From the NCBI RefSeq assembly GCF_900095445.1, contig NZ_FMJL01000001.1:88381-152380 (forward strand): a DNA stretch of 64,000 bases. Direction: 5' to 3'. The notes beneath the pieces were generated by a model, which had not been told where the DNA came from, did no database searches, and saw nothing but the letters and a program-made list of their open reading frames with translations. The stretch is from Clostridium sp. N3C. Its GTDB lineage: Bacteria; Bacillota; Clostridia; Clostridiales; Clostridiaceae. The position numbers and the translations under genes were made by a program. Numbering within the stretch: position 1 is the stretch's first letter; every line of letters begins with the position of its first letter. Shown here piece after piece: positions 1-9,144 of the stretch.

Positions 1-1245
1 TATGAGCTAATAGATAAGAGTTCTAGCTTTGGAATGACAGACGAACAGTTTGAACTGCAAAAGCTTAGAGCTACTCAAGGAGAATTGGAGAGAACAATAA
101 AAAGTTTTTCTCAAATAAAAAATGCTAGAGTGCATATTACTCCTGGCACAGATTCGGTTTTTGCTAAGGAATCAACACCGGCTAAAGCAGCGGTATATTT
201 GGAATTAAATGCGGGCAAAAAACTAACTGAAGAAAATGTTAAATCTATTATGGCTTTAGTATCAGGCAGCGTAGGTAATTTGCCAATGGAAAATATTGAA
301 GTTATAGATGATGAGTTAAATCTTCTATCCAAGGGATTAAGTGAAGATGATTCTTCCAATTTGACGGGAACTATAGATAAGCATACAGAGACAAAAAAGG
401 CCTTTGATAAGGATTTAGAAGAAGCGGCTATGGACATGCTTTCTCTTATTTTTGGAAAGAACAACGTAAATGTTAGAGTTAACAGTAAATTAGATTTTGA
501 TGCTAAGGAAAAGACTGTTATTTCCTACGATCCTAATAAGGTAGAGGCAAGTTCTCAAATAATTAGAGAGAATAATTCTAGTGGAGGAAGTATGCCATCA
601 CAAAGCCCTGTGGATGCCAATATGAATAATACTACAACAGATGGTAAAACTGACGGTACTACTTCTTCAAGTGAAAATATAACTACTAATTATAAGGTTG
701 GAGAAACTACTGAAACTACAATTAGCGCACCGGGTAAGGTTGAAAGTATAACAGCTGCAGTTGTAGTTAATGGAGATTTAGATGAAGCTACTAAAGAAGA
801 AGTTAGGAAGATAATGGCTGGTGTTATCGGTTACAATGAGGAAAGAGGAGATTCTATTGAAATTGTATCTATGCCATTTGATACTTCAGAAAAAGAAAAA
901 TATGCTGAACAATTAAAAGAATTAGAAGAGCAAGAAGCTAAGGCTAATAGAGAAAAGATGATTAGAAGAATAATAATTGCTTCATTAATAGCAGTAGGTT
1001 TAGGATTCTTAGTATTCCTAATAATTAGAATGTTACGTAAAGATAAGCCTCAAGAAGAACCGATGTTAGATGTACTTGTTGGCGATGAAACTTCTGAGAA
1101 GGAAATTGAAGAGACACAGCCAATCGAGCTGGAAGTTAAAAATAGACAATATCAAATTGAACAAGAAATCAAAAAATATGCAACAGAAAAGCCGGATCAA
1201 GTGGCGGAAATTGTTAAGTCATGGTTGGCAGAAGATGAGAGGTGA
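1..1245 (+). CDS. fliF: Flagellar MS-ring protein FliF (5' truncated)
   Basis: The frame is open through the left edge, so only the C-terminal 414 residues are visible. FliF forms the MS ring in the cytoplasmic membrane, the base on which the rotor and export gate assemble. The visible part begins in the periplasmic ring-building domain (RATQGELERTI and VHITPGTDSVF are typical), continues through a Ser/Thr/Asn-rich low-complexity linker around window positions 560-700, and ends with one membrane segment (about 965-1035) and an acidic cytoplasmic tail that in this family binds FliG. fliG follows after 5 bases, with its SD inside the fliF end. It is the first visible gene of the flagellar operon. 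Identity is secure; the start lies outside the window. Confidence 0.97.
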   Translation, partial: YELIDKSSSFGMTDEQFELQKLRATQGELERTIKSFSQIKNARVHITPGTDSVFAKESTPAKAAVYLELNAGKKLTEENVKSIMALVSGSVGNLPMENIEVIDDELNLLSKGLSEDDSSNLTGTIDKHTETKKAFDKDLEEAAMDMLSLIFGKNNVNVRVNSKLDFDAKEKTVISYDPNKVEASSQIIRENNSSGGSMPSQSPVDANMNNTTTDGKTDGTTSSSENITTNYKVGETTETTISAPGKVESITAAVVVNGDLDEATKEEVRKIMAGVIGYNEERGDSIEIVSMPFDTSEKEKYAEQLKELEEQEAKANREKMIRRIIIASLIAVGLGFLVFLIIRMLRKDKPQEEPMLDVLVGDETSEKEIEETQPIELEVKNRQYQIEQEIKKYATEKPDQVAEIVKSWLAEDER

Positions 1246-1250
1246 TAAAT

Positions 1251-2267
1251 ATGGCTAGGGATAATAACAAACTTACTGGAGTGCAGAAAGCAGCTATATT
1301 ATTCATTACTTTAGGACCTGAGGCTTCCGCCGGAATAATTAAGAAGTTTCCTGAAAGTGATATTCAAAGAATCACTTATGAGATAGCTAATATAACTGGA
1401 GTAAGAGCTGAACAGCGCCAGGAAATATTAAATGAATTTATAGAAATGAACAGGGCTAAGGAGTATATTGTAGAAGGTGGCCTTGAATATGCTAAAAGTT
1501 TATTATCGAAAGCATTAGGTCAGCAGAGGGCAAAGGAAATATTAGATAAGGTTACCGAGGCTACACAACAGTACAGGCCATTTGCTATAGCTAGAAAAGC
1601 AGATGCTCATCAATTGATGAATGTTATTTCCAACGAACATCCTCAAACCATTGCTCTTATTTTATGTTATCTTCAAGCGGATAAAGCTGGACAAATTTTA
1701 TCTGCTTTACCAGAAGATATTCAATCAGAGGTTGCTTATAGAATAGCCTCTATGAATAACACTTCACCATTAGTTATAAAGGAAATAGAGAAAGTTTTGG
1801 ATAGCAAACTATCTTCAGTAGTAAAATCTGATATGACTGTATTAGGCGGAGTAAGTACTTTAGTTGATATTTTAAATCAGGTTGACAGAACTACTGAAAA
1901 GAATATTACAGAGTCTTTAGAAAGAGAAGATCCAGAGTTGGCAGAGAAGATCAAAGAATCTATGTTTGTATTCGAGGATATTGTTACTCTTGATGATGTA
2001 TCTATCCAAAGAGTTCTTCGCGAAATGGATGCCAAGGAATTGGCTTTGGCTCTCAAGGGATGCTCCGAAGAAGTTGCCAATGCTATATTTAGAAATCAGT
2101 CTAAGAGAGCTGCAGCTGCTTTAAAGGAAGATATGGAATTCTTAGGACCAGTAAGACTTATGGATGTAGAAAAGGCTCAACAGAAGATTGTTGGTATCAT
2201 AAGAAGGTTGGATGAAGCAGGTGAAATTGTTATAGCAAGAGGTGGAGAAGATGCAATCATTGTATAG
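1251..2267 (+). CDS. fliG: Flagellar motor switch protein FliG
   Basis: A 338-residue rotor protein linking the MS ring to the C ring and providing the charged surface on which the MotA stator pushes. The middle domain carries the family signature EHPQTIALILCYL (about residues 125-140), and the C-terminal domain has the charged torque helix region (about 280-300) followed by DVEKAQQKIVGIIRRL. I chose ATG 1251 because the sequence GAGAGGTGATA just upstream is a well-placed SD; an in-frame GTG at 1242 lies inside that SD and is less likely. The C-terminal coding region overlaps the start of fliH by 17 bases, which suggests translational coupling. Length is normal for the family. Confidence 0.98.
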   Translation: MARDNNKLTGVQKAAILFITLGPEASAGIIKKFPESDIQRITYEIANITGVRAEQRQEILNEFIEMNRAKEYIVEGGLEYAKSLLSKALGQQRAKEILDKVTEATQQYRPFAIARKADAHQLMNVISNEHPQTIALILCYLQADKAGQILSALPEDIQSEVAYRIASMNNTSPLVIKEIEKVLDSKLSSVVKSDMTVLGGVSTLVDILNQVDRTTEKNITESLEREDPELAEKIKESMFVFEDIVTLDDVSIQRVLREMDAKELALALKGCSEEVANAIFRNQSKRAAAALKEDMEFLGPVRLMDVEKAQQKIVGIIRRLDEAGEIVIARGGEDAIIV

Positions 2268-2988
2268 AGTTATTAAGGATACAAAGGTACTTCCACAAGG
2301 AACTAAGGAGATAATAACCCAGTATTCACCGGTAAACATAAAAAGTAGTGAGGAAGAGAATAATTCAAATGATATGGATGCTTCTCTACAGCTTATAAAA
2401 GAGGCAAAGGCAGAAAGTGAAAGAATTATAAAGATGGCAGAAGAAGAGGCTGAAAGGCTGCGGAAACAGGCCTATGAAGAAGCCTATGAGGAAGCTTATA
2501 AATTAGGCTACCAAGAGGCTCAAGAAAAAGGTTACCAGGATGGTTATGAAGCAGCCTTGCAAAAGGCTAAAACTGAAGCCGATCAAATGATAGAAAATGC
2601 TGTGCAAATTTTAAATAATGCTAAAACAGATTATGAAGCATATTTACAAGCAAAGAAAGAGGAAATAATAAAACTTTCTTTAAATATTGCGGAGCATATT
2701 TTAAATCGTGAAGTTTCCAATGTGAATGGAATGGACCAAATGGTCGAACAAGCCATTGAAGAGTCTAGAAATGCTAAAAGTATTATAGTGAAAACCAATT
2801 CTTTTTATACAGATCATTTAAAAACTAAAATTTTAGAATGGAAAGAAAGATTTGCCTTAAAGGCTGAGGTTTTTGTGATAGCAGATGATTTTATGGATAA
2901 AGGACATGCTGTTATAGAAAAGAATAATGGAAGAGTTATCATAAATATAGATAAGGCTTTAGATAACATTAGAGAGGCGATATTATAA
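2251..2988 (+). CDS. fliH: Flagellar assembly protein FliH (export ATPase regulator)
   Basis: A 245-residue cytoplasmic protein that in this family dimerises, holds the export ATPase FliI and links it to the C ring. A long charged coiled coil (about residues 50-135) contains repeated EEAYEEAYKLGYQEAQEKGY-type heptads with the GxxxG-like spacing characteristic of FliH; a C-terminal globular domain follows. ATG 2251 is preceded by AGAGGTGGAG at good spacing; a GTG at 2242 falls inside that SD. Its position between fliG and fliI is the standard one, and sequence identity alone is weak as usual for FliH, so context adds much of the confidence. Confidence 0.93.
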   Translation: MQSLYRVIKDTKVLPQGTKEIITQYSPVNIKSSEEENNSNDMDASLQLIKEAKAESERIIKMAEEEAERLRKQAYEEAYEEAYKLGYQEAQEKGYQDGYEAALQKAKTEADQMIENAVQILNNAKTDYEAYLQAKKEEIIKLSLNIAEHILNREVSNVNGMDQMVEQAIEESRNAKSIIVKTNSFYTDHLKTKILEWKERFALKAEVFVIADDFMDKGHAVIEKNNGRVIINIDKALDNIREAIL

Positions 2989-3010
2989 ATTGACGTGAGG
3001 TGCTAGGTAA

Positions 3011-4321
3011 ATGCTTTCAATAGATTTTGATATGTTAAATAAGTCTGTAGCAGAAAGTAGGACTTTATATGCTGAAGGGAAAGTAAAGAAGGTAATAGGC
3101 TTAACAATAGAAGTAGAAGGCATAAAGGCCTTTGTGGGAGAGCTATGCACCATATATAATGATAAAAATAAACCCATAATGTGTGAGGTTGTAGGTTTTA
3201 AAGAAGATGATGTTATTTTAATGGCCCTTGGTGAATTAAATGGTATAGCTCCTGGCTGTAAGGTAGTACCTCAAGGTAGATTATTAAGTGTAAAGTGCAG
3301 TGATGACTTGCTAGGAAAGATTTTGGATGGTTTAGGACAACCTTTGCAGGGGGAAAGTTTAAAAACTGGAACGTATTATCCATTAGATCAAGATCCGCCA
3401 GATCCTTTAAAGAGAAGAAGAATAAAGAGTATCCTTCCTACAGGGGTTAGGGCTATTGATGGTTTTCTTACCTGTGGGGAGGGTCAAAGAATAGGAATTT
3501 TTGCTGGTAGTGGTGTTGGTAAAAGTACAACTTTAGGTATGATTGCAAAATATGCTGAGGCAGATGTTAATGTTATTGCTCTTATAGGCGAAAGAGGAAG
3601 AGAGGTACTAGATTTCATAGAAAAGGACTTAGGAGAAGAAGGAATGAGAAAATCTGTAGTAGTTTGCGCTACGTCAGATAAATCAGCTTTAGTTAGATTA
3701 AAAGGTGCTTTTACCGCTACAGCTATAGCAGAGTATTTTAGAGATCAGGGTAAAAAGGTTATTTTGATGATGGATTCTGTTACAAGATTTGCCATGGCTC
3801 AAAGAGAAATAGGACTGGCTATCGGAGAACCACCAGCTACTAAAGGCTATACACCTTCGGTCTTTGCTAAGTTACCTAGACTTCTTGAAAGATCAGGTAT
3901 GTCTGATAAAGGTTCAATAACAGCCTTTTACACTGTGCTAGTAGATGGTGATGATTTTAATGAACCTATAGCGGATGCGGTGAGAGGTATATTGGATGGC
4001 CATATAGTATTATCCCGTGCTTTAGCACATAAAAATCATTATCCCGCTATAGACATATTAAATAGTGTTAGCAGACTTATGCCTGAAATAGCAGATGATG
4101 ATCATAAAAATGCAGCTTCTCAATTAAGGGATCTTCTTTCAACTTATAAAAATTCAGAGGATTTAATTAATATAGGAGCTTACGTAAAGGGTACTAATCC
4201 TAAAGTAGATAGAGCTATTAATTATTATGATCATATAATTAATTATTTACGCCAAGGAATTAAGGAACATACTTCTTTTGAAGATGCGCGAAACAGATTA
4301 ATTACTATGGTTTCTGTATAG
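3011..4321 (+). CDS. fliI: Flagellum-specific export ATPase FliI
   Basis: A 436-residue F1-beta-like ATPase that powers initial unfolding and entry of substrates into the flagellar type III export gate. The P-loop GIFAGSGVGKST lies at about residues 163-174, followed by ALIGERGREV and the Walker B segment VILMMDSVTRFAMAQREIGL, the flagellar and type III secretion hallmark. The N-terminal beta-barrel and C-terminal helical domain are present, so the protein is complete. ATG 3011 is preceded by GAGGTG. It sits between its regulator fliH and the chaperone-escort gene fliJ. Confidence 0.98.
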   Translation: MLSIDFDMLNKSVAESRTLYAEGKVKKVIGLTIEVEGIKAFVGELCTIYNDKNKPIMCEVVGFKEDDVILMALGELNGIAPGCKVVPQGRLLSVKCSDDLLGKILDGLGQPLQGESLKTGTYYPLDQDPPDPLKRRRIKSILPTGVRAIDGFLTCGEGQRIGIFAGSGVGKSTTLGMIAKYAEADVNVIALIGERGREVLDFIEKDLGEEGMRKSVVVCATSDKSALVRLKGAFTATAIAEYFRDQGKKVILMMDSVTRFAMAQREIGLAIGEPPATKGYTPSVFAKLPRLLERSGMSDKGSITAFYTVLVDGDDFNEPIADAVRGILDGHIVLSRALAHKNHYPAIDILNSVSRLMPEIADDDHKNAASQLRDLLSTYKNSEDLINIGAYVKGTNPKVDRAINYYDHIINYLRQGIKEHTSFEDARNRLITMVSV

Positions 4322-4337
4322 GTTCAGGAGGTGTGTT

Positions 4338-4775
4338 ATGGCGTCTTTTAGATTTTCATTACAAAAGCTTCTTGATATGAGGATAGAAAAAGAGGAAGAA
4401 GCAAAGTTAAAGCTTATGGAAGCCCAAAGGCACCAGATGGAAGCTGAGGCAAAACTAAATGATTTAAAGGCAAAATATATTAAGTATAATACTATGGATA
4501 CCCAACTTTCGGTAATTGAGCAAAAGATAAAGATTAATTACATGAATGCATTGGAAAATAGTATAGAAGTTGCACAAGAGGATTGCGTTAAGAAAAGCAA
4601 GCTAGTTGACAGTTGTAGAAATGATCTTAAAGAAAAACAGATTGAAAGAAAGACTGTAGAAATATTAAAAGAAAAGAAATATGAAGCCTTTAAAAAAGAA
4701 GAAGATAGAAAAGAGCAAGTTCAACTAGATGAGTTTGCTTTATATGCTTACGTAAGAGCTACTGAAAGGGGGTGA
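4338..4775 (+). CDS. fliJ: Flagellar export protein FliJ
   Basis: A 145-residue, almost wholly coiled-coil, Lys/Glu-rich protein with the family opening FRFSLQKLLDMRIEKEEEAK. FliJ inserts into the FliI hexamer like the gamma subunit of F1 and helps energise the export gate through FlhA. Predicted function rests on this opening motif, the two-helix coiled-coil composition, the expected length and the position directly after fliI. A strong SD (CAGGAGGTG) precedes ATG 4338. The gene ends 8 bases before fliK. Confidence 0.9.
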   Translation: MASFRFSLQKLLDMRIEKEEEAKLKLMEAQRHQMEAEAKLNDLKAKYIKYNTMDTQLSVIEQKIKINYMNALENSIEVAQEDCVKKSKLVDSCRNDLKEKQIERKTVEILKEKKYEAFKKEEDRKEQVQLDEFALYAYVRATERG

Positions 4776-4783
4776 AAAGATAG

Positions 4784-6256
4784 ATGCAAGTTAATATGCC
4801 AGTTACAACGGAGCAATTTGCTAATGTTGCTAATGCTACGATGACCAAAAGCCATACCACTGCTAGGGATAAGACCAATAGCTTTGAAAAAGTATTAAAT
4901 AATTTTCAAAGTATAAAGGAAGTATGCAATAGTTATAAGACTGATGGAATATCGAATGAAAAAGTGGATACAGACCTAGAGAAAGAAGTAAAGTCCATGC
5001 TAGAGTCAGAGGATACAACATTAGAAGAATTGGTGTTAATATTAATAAATATGTATATAAACAATCATGAGCTAAGCAAGGTAGATGAAAATAATGTTGG
5101 TAACTCTAATATCAGCTTTAATGATATAGAAAATAATTTGCTTCAAAACTTATCTCCTCTAGAATTTGAATCCGCTAACAATATGAACAAGCCTGAAAAT
5201 AATGTGCTTGAAACGGTAAAAAATTTATTATTTACAGATAAACTTGTTGATACAAACAAAATTCTTGAAAACAAGCTACCATCAGAAATTGTAGACATTT
5301 TACAACAGTATGTTAGTTTAAATACAGAAAAATCAGAGTTCGTATTACAGGATTCTAATACTTATTCAAGCAATAACGGCGTAAATATTGGTCAAGCAAT
5401 CTTTAGTCAAGAGAAAGCTTTAAAAGAGAGGATTGTAGACCAAATTAACAGTTTACTTAAGCTTAGCAACAGCAATGAGCAAGTTGAGAAACCAGATGTA
5501 GAACCAATAGCTTTAGCTATGGAGGAACTTATACCTTTTAAGAGTATAAATGATAAAGCTGAAGCTACAAAGGCTACAGTAGAAGCAAAAGAAAAAAATA
5601 GCTTAAAAGGTTATGAGCTTAAATCTAATACTAATAATGTAACTTTGACTAAACAAGAAAAAAGTTCTACCAATAATAGTTCATTAATTGAAAAAGAAGA
5701 TGCTTTCCTTAAGGATATGTTGAAAGATGGTCAAAAAGGGCAGGGTAAAATAAATCTTTTTATGAACTATTTAAGGGGAGATATGAATGTGCAAAATCCA
5801 ATTCAAGCTCAATCTGAAGTTGTAGTTAATAAAACTACTTTTGTTAATGACATAATTAAAACTGTTAAGTTTATGCAGAATGCTAATTTAAAAGAATTGA
5901 AGGTTAGTATCAATCCTAAAGAAATAGGTGAACTTTTAATTACTGTAACTATGGAAAGTGGTAAAATGAAAGCTAATATTGAAGCTAATAGCAAGGAGTC
6001 TTATAATTTATTAATGTCTCATTTGGATGATATCAAGAAAGCTATAGGTAACAATGAGATAAGTTTACAAGATATAAATGTTAGCATAAATCAAGGTGAT
6101 ACTACTTTCTTCAAGGATAGTTCACAAAGACAAGATAGGCAAAATCAAAGTTCAGACACTGGAATAAGAGTTAGTAGGCTATCATTAGAAGAAGATCTTG
6201 ATATATCTGAAGGTCAAGAAAGCTTAAACGATAGCCAGATAAATATGTTGGCGTAA
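4784..6256 (+). CDS. fliK: Flagellar hook-length control protein FliK
   Basis: A 490-residue exported ruler protein. The first 340 residues are low-complexity, rich in Asn, Glu, Lys and Ser, and poorly conserved, as expected for the extended N-terminal ruler. The C-terminal Flg_hook domain (about residues 355-445) is recognisable from LKELKVSINPKEIGELLITV, then KANIEANSKESYNLLMSHL, and triggers the export-specificity switch by contacting FlhB. The position before flgD and flgE is standard. ATG 4784 follows AAAGGGGGTGAAAAG. Identity relies on the C-terminal domain and context. Confidence 0.93.
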   Translation: MQVNMPVTTEQFANVANATMTKSHTTARDKTNSFEKVLNNFQSIKEVCNSYKTDGISNEKVDTDLEKEVKSMLESEDTTLEELVLILINMYINNHELSKVDENNVGNSNISFNDIENNLLQNLSPLEFESANNMNKPENNVLETVKNLLFTDKLVDTNKILENKLPSEIVDILQQYVSLNTEKSEFVLQDSNTYSSNNGVNIGQAIFSQEKALKERIVDQINSLLKLSNSNEQVEKPDVEPIALAMEELIPFKSINDKAEATKATVEAKEKNSLKGYELKSNTNNVTLTKQEKSSTNNSSLIEKEDAFLKDMLKDGQKGQGKINLFMNYLRGDMNVQNPIQAQSEVVVNKTTFVNDIIKTVKFMQNANLKELKVSINPKEIGELLITVTMESGKMKANIEANSKESYNLLMSHLDDIKKAIGNNEISLQDINVSINQGDTTFFKDSSQRQDRQNQSSDTGIRVSRLSLEEDLDISEGQESLNDSQINMLA

Positions 6257-6273
6257 GAAAGAGGTGATTTGTA

Positions 6274-6927
6274 ATGAGTATTAATTCAGTTAACAGTGCT
6301 TCCCGTGCTACCGATAGAGGTACTACAATAGTGAAAGCTGGAGATACATTAGATAAAAATGCTTTTCTAAAAATATTAGCAGCGGAGCTTACAAACCAAG
6401 ACCCAACTAATGCAGCAGATTCTACACAGTATGTTTCTCAAATGGCTCAATTTTCATCATTGGAACAGATGTATAACTTGAATAACACCATGACAATGAA
6501 TTCAGCTAATTCAATAATTGGAAAGGCTGTAACAGTGTCAAAGACTGATTTACATGGAAACTACTATTCCGGTATAGTTAGGGCTGTTACTAATAAGTCT
6601 GGTACTGTTGAGGTGACTTTAGAAGTAGAGGAAAATGGAATTAAAGAATATAAAGATTTCGCTTATGAGGATGTTAAAGAGGTTATAGAAGTAACTGACC
6701 GTAGATTAGATGCTGTTAATGAAAACATGTTGCTACTTACAGCATCAGCTCTTATAGGTAGAAAGGCGGAATTTAATATTACAGATGAATCCGGAAAAAA
6801 TTATGTGGGAACCGTTAAGGGGGTATATATAAAGGATAGCAACATTTATTTGAGAGTGTTGACAGAAGGGGCAGACGACACAGTAAATTTACCCTATAGT
6901 AAACTTATAAAAGTTGAGGAAGCTTAG
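6274..6927 (+). CDS. flgD: Flagellar hook-capping / hook assembly protein FlgD
   Basis: A 217-residue hook scaffold that caps the growing hook and guides FlgE polymerisation. The N-terminal FlgD signature runs LDKNAFLKILAAELTNQDP, then QYVSQMAQFSSLEQM (about residues 28-70). The remaining region is beta-rich and contains two repeated IIGKAVTVSKTDLHG / LIGRKAEFNITDESG-like segments (about 85 and 160), matching the paired Tudor/Fn3-like folding of FlgD C-terminal domains. ATG 6274 has an AGAGGTGATTTG SD. It lies directly between fliK and the hook-associated small gene. Confidence 0.95.
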   Translation: MSINSVNSASRATDRGTTIVKAGDTLDKNAFLKILAAELTNQDPTNAADSTQYVSQMAQFSSLEQMYNLNNTMTMNSANSIIGKAVTVSKTDLHGNYYSGIVRAVTNKSGTVEVTLEVEENGIKEYKDFAYEDVKEVIEVTDRRLDAVNENMLLLTASALIGRKAEFNITDESGKNYVGTVKGVYIKDSNIYLRVLTEGADDTVNLPYSKLIKVEEA

Positions 6928-6935
6928 TAAAAGTA

Positions 6936-7325
6936 ATGGGCTTTAGGGTTATTAATGGTGTTGTATACCCTATAGGTAATTTTCCCACAAACAATTCAAG
7001 TAATTGCCATAAGATAAAAGATAATAATAGCAAGGAAAATTTTGCAGAGATACTTAATTCGAAGTTAGCTAAAAGTGAAAGTTTTACTATATCTAAACAT
7101 GCTGCTGACAGGCTAAGAAATGTGAACCTTGATAGCAATGACATGGAAAAAATAAATGATATTATAAATAAAGCTGAACAAAAAGGATCAAAGAATTGTC
7201 TTATTTTGTACAAGGATGTAGCGCTGGTTACCAGCATAGAAAATAGGACAGTCATCACTGCTGTTGAAGAAGAGAGGATGAAGGAAAATATCTTCACAAA
7301 TATTGATAGCGTGGTGATAATGTAA
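6936..7325 (+). CDS. Flagellar operon protein, TIGR02530-type
   Basis: A 129-residue protein conserved between flgD and flgE in Gram-positive flagellar operons, of unestablished biochemical role. Visible features are an Asn-rich N-terminus opening MGFRVINGVVYP, then a helical core FTISKHAADRLRNVNLD and a C-terminal stretch CLILYKDVALVTSIENRTVITAV that matches the family pattern. No signal peptide or membrane segment is seen. It starts 8 bases after flgD and stops 9 bases before the first arm of the flgE leader structure, so its translating ribosomes end just beside that structure. A hook-assembly role is inferred from position only. Confidence 0.85.
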   Translation: MGFRVINGVVYPIGNFPTNNSSNCHKIKDNNSKENFAEILNSKLAKSESFTISKHAADRLRNVNLDSNDMEKINDIINKAEQKGSKNCLILYKDVALVTSIENRTVITAVEEERMKENIFTNIDSVVIM

Positions 7326-7334
7326 TGGGCTGGA

Positions 7335-7404
7335 CCTTAATATAGGAAGCTCAGCTTCACTGAAGGATGGATGTGAAGCAACAGAATAAAAATTTATATT
7401 AAGG
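7335..7404 (+). promoter_or_regulatory. Nested inverted repeats sequestering the flgE Shine-Dalgarno
   Basis: The 89-base gap before flgE folds into two nested stems. The outer stem pairs CCTTAATATA (7335-7344) with TATATTAAGG (7395-7404), perfect over 10 bp and extendable by two G-U pairs. The inner stem pairs GCTTCAC (7354-7360) with GTGAAGC (7373-7379) around a 12-base loop. The right outer arm contains the 5' half of the flgE SD AAGGAGG, so the folded RNA would hide it. No T-run follows, so it is not an intrinsic terminator. No known riboswitch class is recognised. Translational control of flgE is inferred. Confidence 0.6.
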
Positions 7405-7414
7405 AGGAAATTTA

Positions 7415-9067
7415 ATGTTAAGATCGCTTTACTCAGGAATAAGTGGAATGAAGGTAAATCAAACAAAATTAGATGTTATTGGTAATAATATATCAAATGT
7501 TAGCACCACTGCTTTTAAATATAGTAGAACTAGATTTCAGGACATGCTTAGCCAAAGTGTTACTGATGCAATGTCCCCAAGTACTAATCTAGGAGGTGTT
7601 AACCCAAGTCAGGTTGGATTAGGAGTTAAGTTAGCAGGTATTGATACTATAGTTTCTCAAGGAAACATGCAATCTACTTCCAGAAGTTTAGACGTGGCAA
7701 TTGATGGTGAAGGTTACTTTATGGTAGGTAAAGGACCAACTATTTTTGAAGATAACAGCATACAAGTAAACCATCAGCCAGGAACTCATACTATTAGCAA
7801 TGAGTCCTTAACTAACTCAAAGATGCAAATTAATTATACAAGAGATGGTTCCTTTACATTAGATAGTGATGGTAATCTTTTGACTTCTGATGGTTATAGA
7901 GTGTTAGGATATTCTTTAACTAATGATTTAGCTTCAATGGATCCAACAGCTCAAGCACCAAATGTAGTTACTGCAGGAGGATTTAACTTTGCCTTTGGTC
8001 CTGGAGCTTCTTTAAATGGCTACAGCATAGTTTTAGGTAAGGTTGGACCAGATACAGTAGCTTCAGCAGAAGTTGATACCATTTCAAAGAGAATAATTCT
8101 GAACGGTGATTTCTCAAAGCCAAATGGTATTACTAGCGAACAGGCAGCTTCAGCTATTAATAAGGCTCTTAATGCAGCAGGAATACCACAGACAGTTAGT
8201 GTAACTGGTAATAACACAAGGATAACTGGTTTAAATTCTAGTGTTACAGGTGATGCTGCAACAATTTTAGGTTTAACCTTAACTGTAACAGAGCCAGGAG
8301 TATTGGATGGATATTCAATAGAAATTGGTAATATAGCTCCAGGAACAGCCACCAGTGCAAATGTTGATACAAAGTATAAAAAGATAATCATCAATGGTGA
8401 TTTTACAAATACCGTTTCTGAGGCAGACGTTGTTAATGCTATAAACGCAGCTTTGAAGAATAAGGCTATTGGAACTTCAACAAATGTGGTAGCAGTAGGT
8501 AGTGGGGCCTTTACATCAATTTCAGGTACTACTTCAGGCGTAGCAGATGGAGGTACCCCTGTTCAAAGTATAGCTGAAGATGGAGTTATTAACTTTGTAG
8601 ATGCCACTAAGGAAGTAAAATCTTATGATGGTAGCTTAAAAACCTTAAGGATTCCTGATAAAGTAAGAATTCCAGGTGAAAATGTAGAATTAAGAATTAT
8701 ATCCTATAGTATTAGTAAAGATGGATTAATAAGTGGTGTATTGGAAGATGGTAGAGTAGCAGCTCTTGGACAAATTGCTATGGCATCTTTCAAGAATCCA
8801 GCTGGTTTGACAAAGATGGGAAACAACTTGTATCAAGCTTCAGTTAACTCCGGTGAAGCAACAATAAGAAGTGGTATTGGTACTCTTGGAGAAGATAATA
8901 GCCAGGGGTATGGAGATGCTCTTCAAGGTATGTTGGAGGCTTCAAATGTTGATTTAGCTGAACAGTTTACTGAAATGATAGTAACATCAAGAGCTTTCCA
9001 AGCTTCAGGAAAAATGATAACTACAGGAGATGAAATTCTTCAAGATATTATTAACCTAAAGAGGTAA
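7415..9067 (+). CDS. flgE: Flagellar hook protein FlgE with duplicated insert
   Basis: A 550-residue hook subunit. The N-terminal rod-type helix (LYSGISGMKVNQTKLDVIGN, then ISNVSTTAFK) and the C-terminal SNVDLAEQFTEMIVTSRAFQ helix are the conserved D0 parts; the DGEGYFMV segment (about residue 100) is the D1 motif. The variable middle contains two related units of about 57 residues (about 199-256 and 296-352), each with GYSI, then VDT, a basic patch and I(L/I)NGDF, showing an internal duplication. Length is above the roughly 400-residue minimum for hook proteins because of this insert. The SD AAGGAGG at 7401-7407 is exceptionally strong but lies in the leader hairpin. Confidence 0.95.
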   Translation: MLRSLYSGISGMKVNQTKLDVIGNNISNVSTTAFKYSRTRFQDMLSQSVTDAMSPSTNLGGVNPSQVGLGVKLAGIDTIVSQGNMQSTSRSLDVAIDGEGYFMVGKGPTIFEDNSIQVNHQPGTHTISNESLTNSKMQINYTRDGSFTLDSDGNLLTSDGYRVLGYSLTNDLASMDPTAQAPNVVTAGGFNFAFGPGASLNGYSIVLGKVGPDTVASAEVDTISKRIILNGDFSKPNGITSEQAASAINKALNAAGIPQTVSVTGNNTRITGLNSSVTGDAATILGLTLTVTEPGVLDGYSIEIGNIAPGTATSANVDTKYKKIIINGDFTNTVSEADVVNAINAALKNKAIGTSTNVVAVGSGAFTSISGTTSGVADGGTPVQSIAEDGVINFVDATKEVKSYDGSLKTLRIPDKVRIPGENVELRIISYSISKDGLISGVLEDGRVAALGQIAMASFKNPAGLTKMGNNLYQASVNSGEATIRSGIGTLGEDNSQGYGDALQGMLEASNVDLAEQFTEMIVTSRAFQASGKMITTGDEILQDIINLKR

Positions 9068-9107
9068 CATTGGGTACTTAATATATTAATTACAGTTAGA
9101 TTTCTAG

Positions 9108-9144
9108 GGTCGTATAGAGTATAATAAAAATACTCTATACGACC
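9108..9144 (+). repeat. Perfect 15-bp hairpin after flgE
   Basis: GGTCGTATAGAGTAT (9108-9122) and its exact complement (9130-9144) enclose a 7-base A-rich loop. No T-run follows on either strand, so it is unlikely to be an ordinary intrinsic terminator. It could protect the flgE 3' end or be a processing site between flgE and flbD/motA/motB. The function is inferred. Confidence 0.6.

Noticed and set aside
7326..7414. c-di-GMP riboswitch before flgE
   Set aside because: None of the conserved GEMM core or tetraloop-receptor sequences are visible; the structure is a simple nested hairpin.
8020..8394. A 124-codon minus-strand open frame inside flgE
   Set aside because: It mirrors the low-complexity hook insert and lacks an SD or any family signature.
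9108..9144. Intrinsic terminator after flgE
   Set aside because: The hairpin is strong but no T-run follows on either strand, and downstream stator genes appear to be in the same operon.
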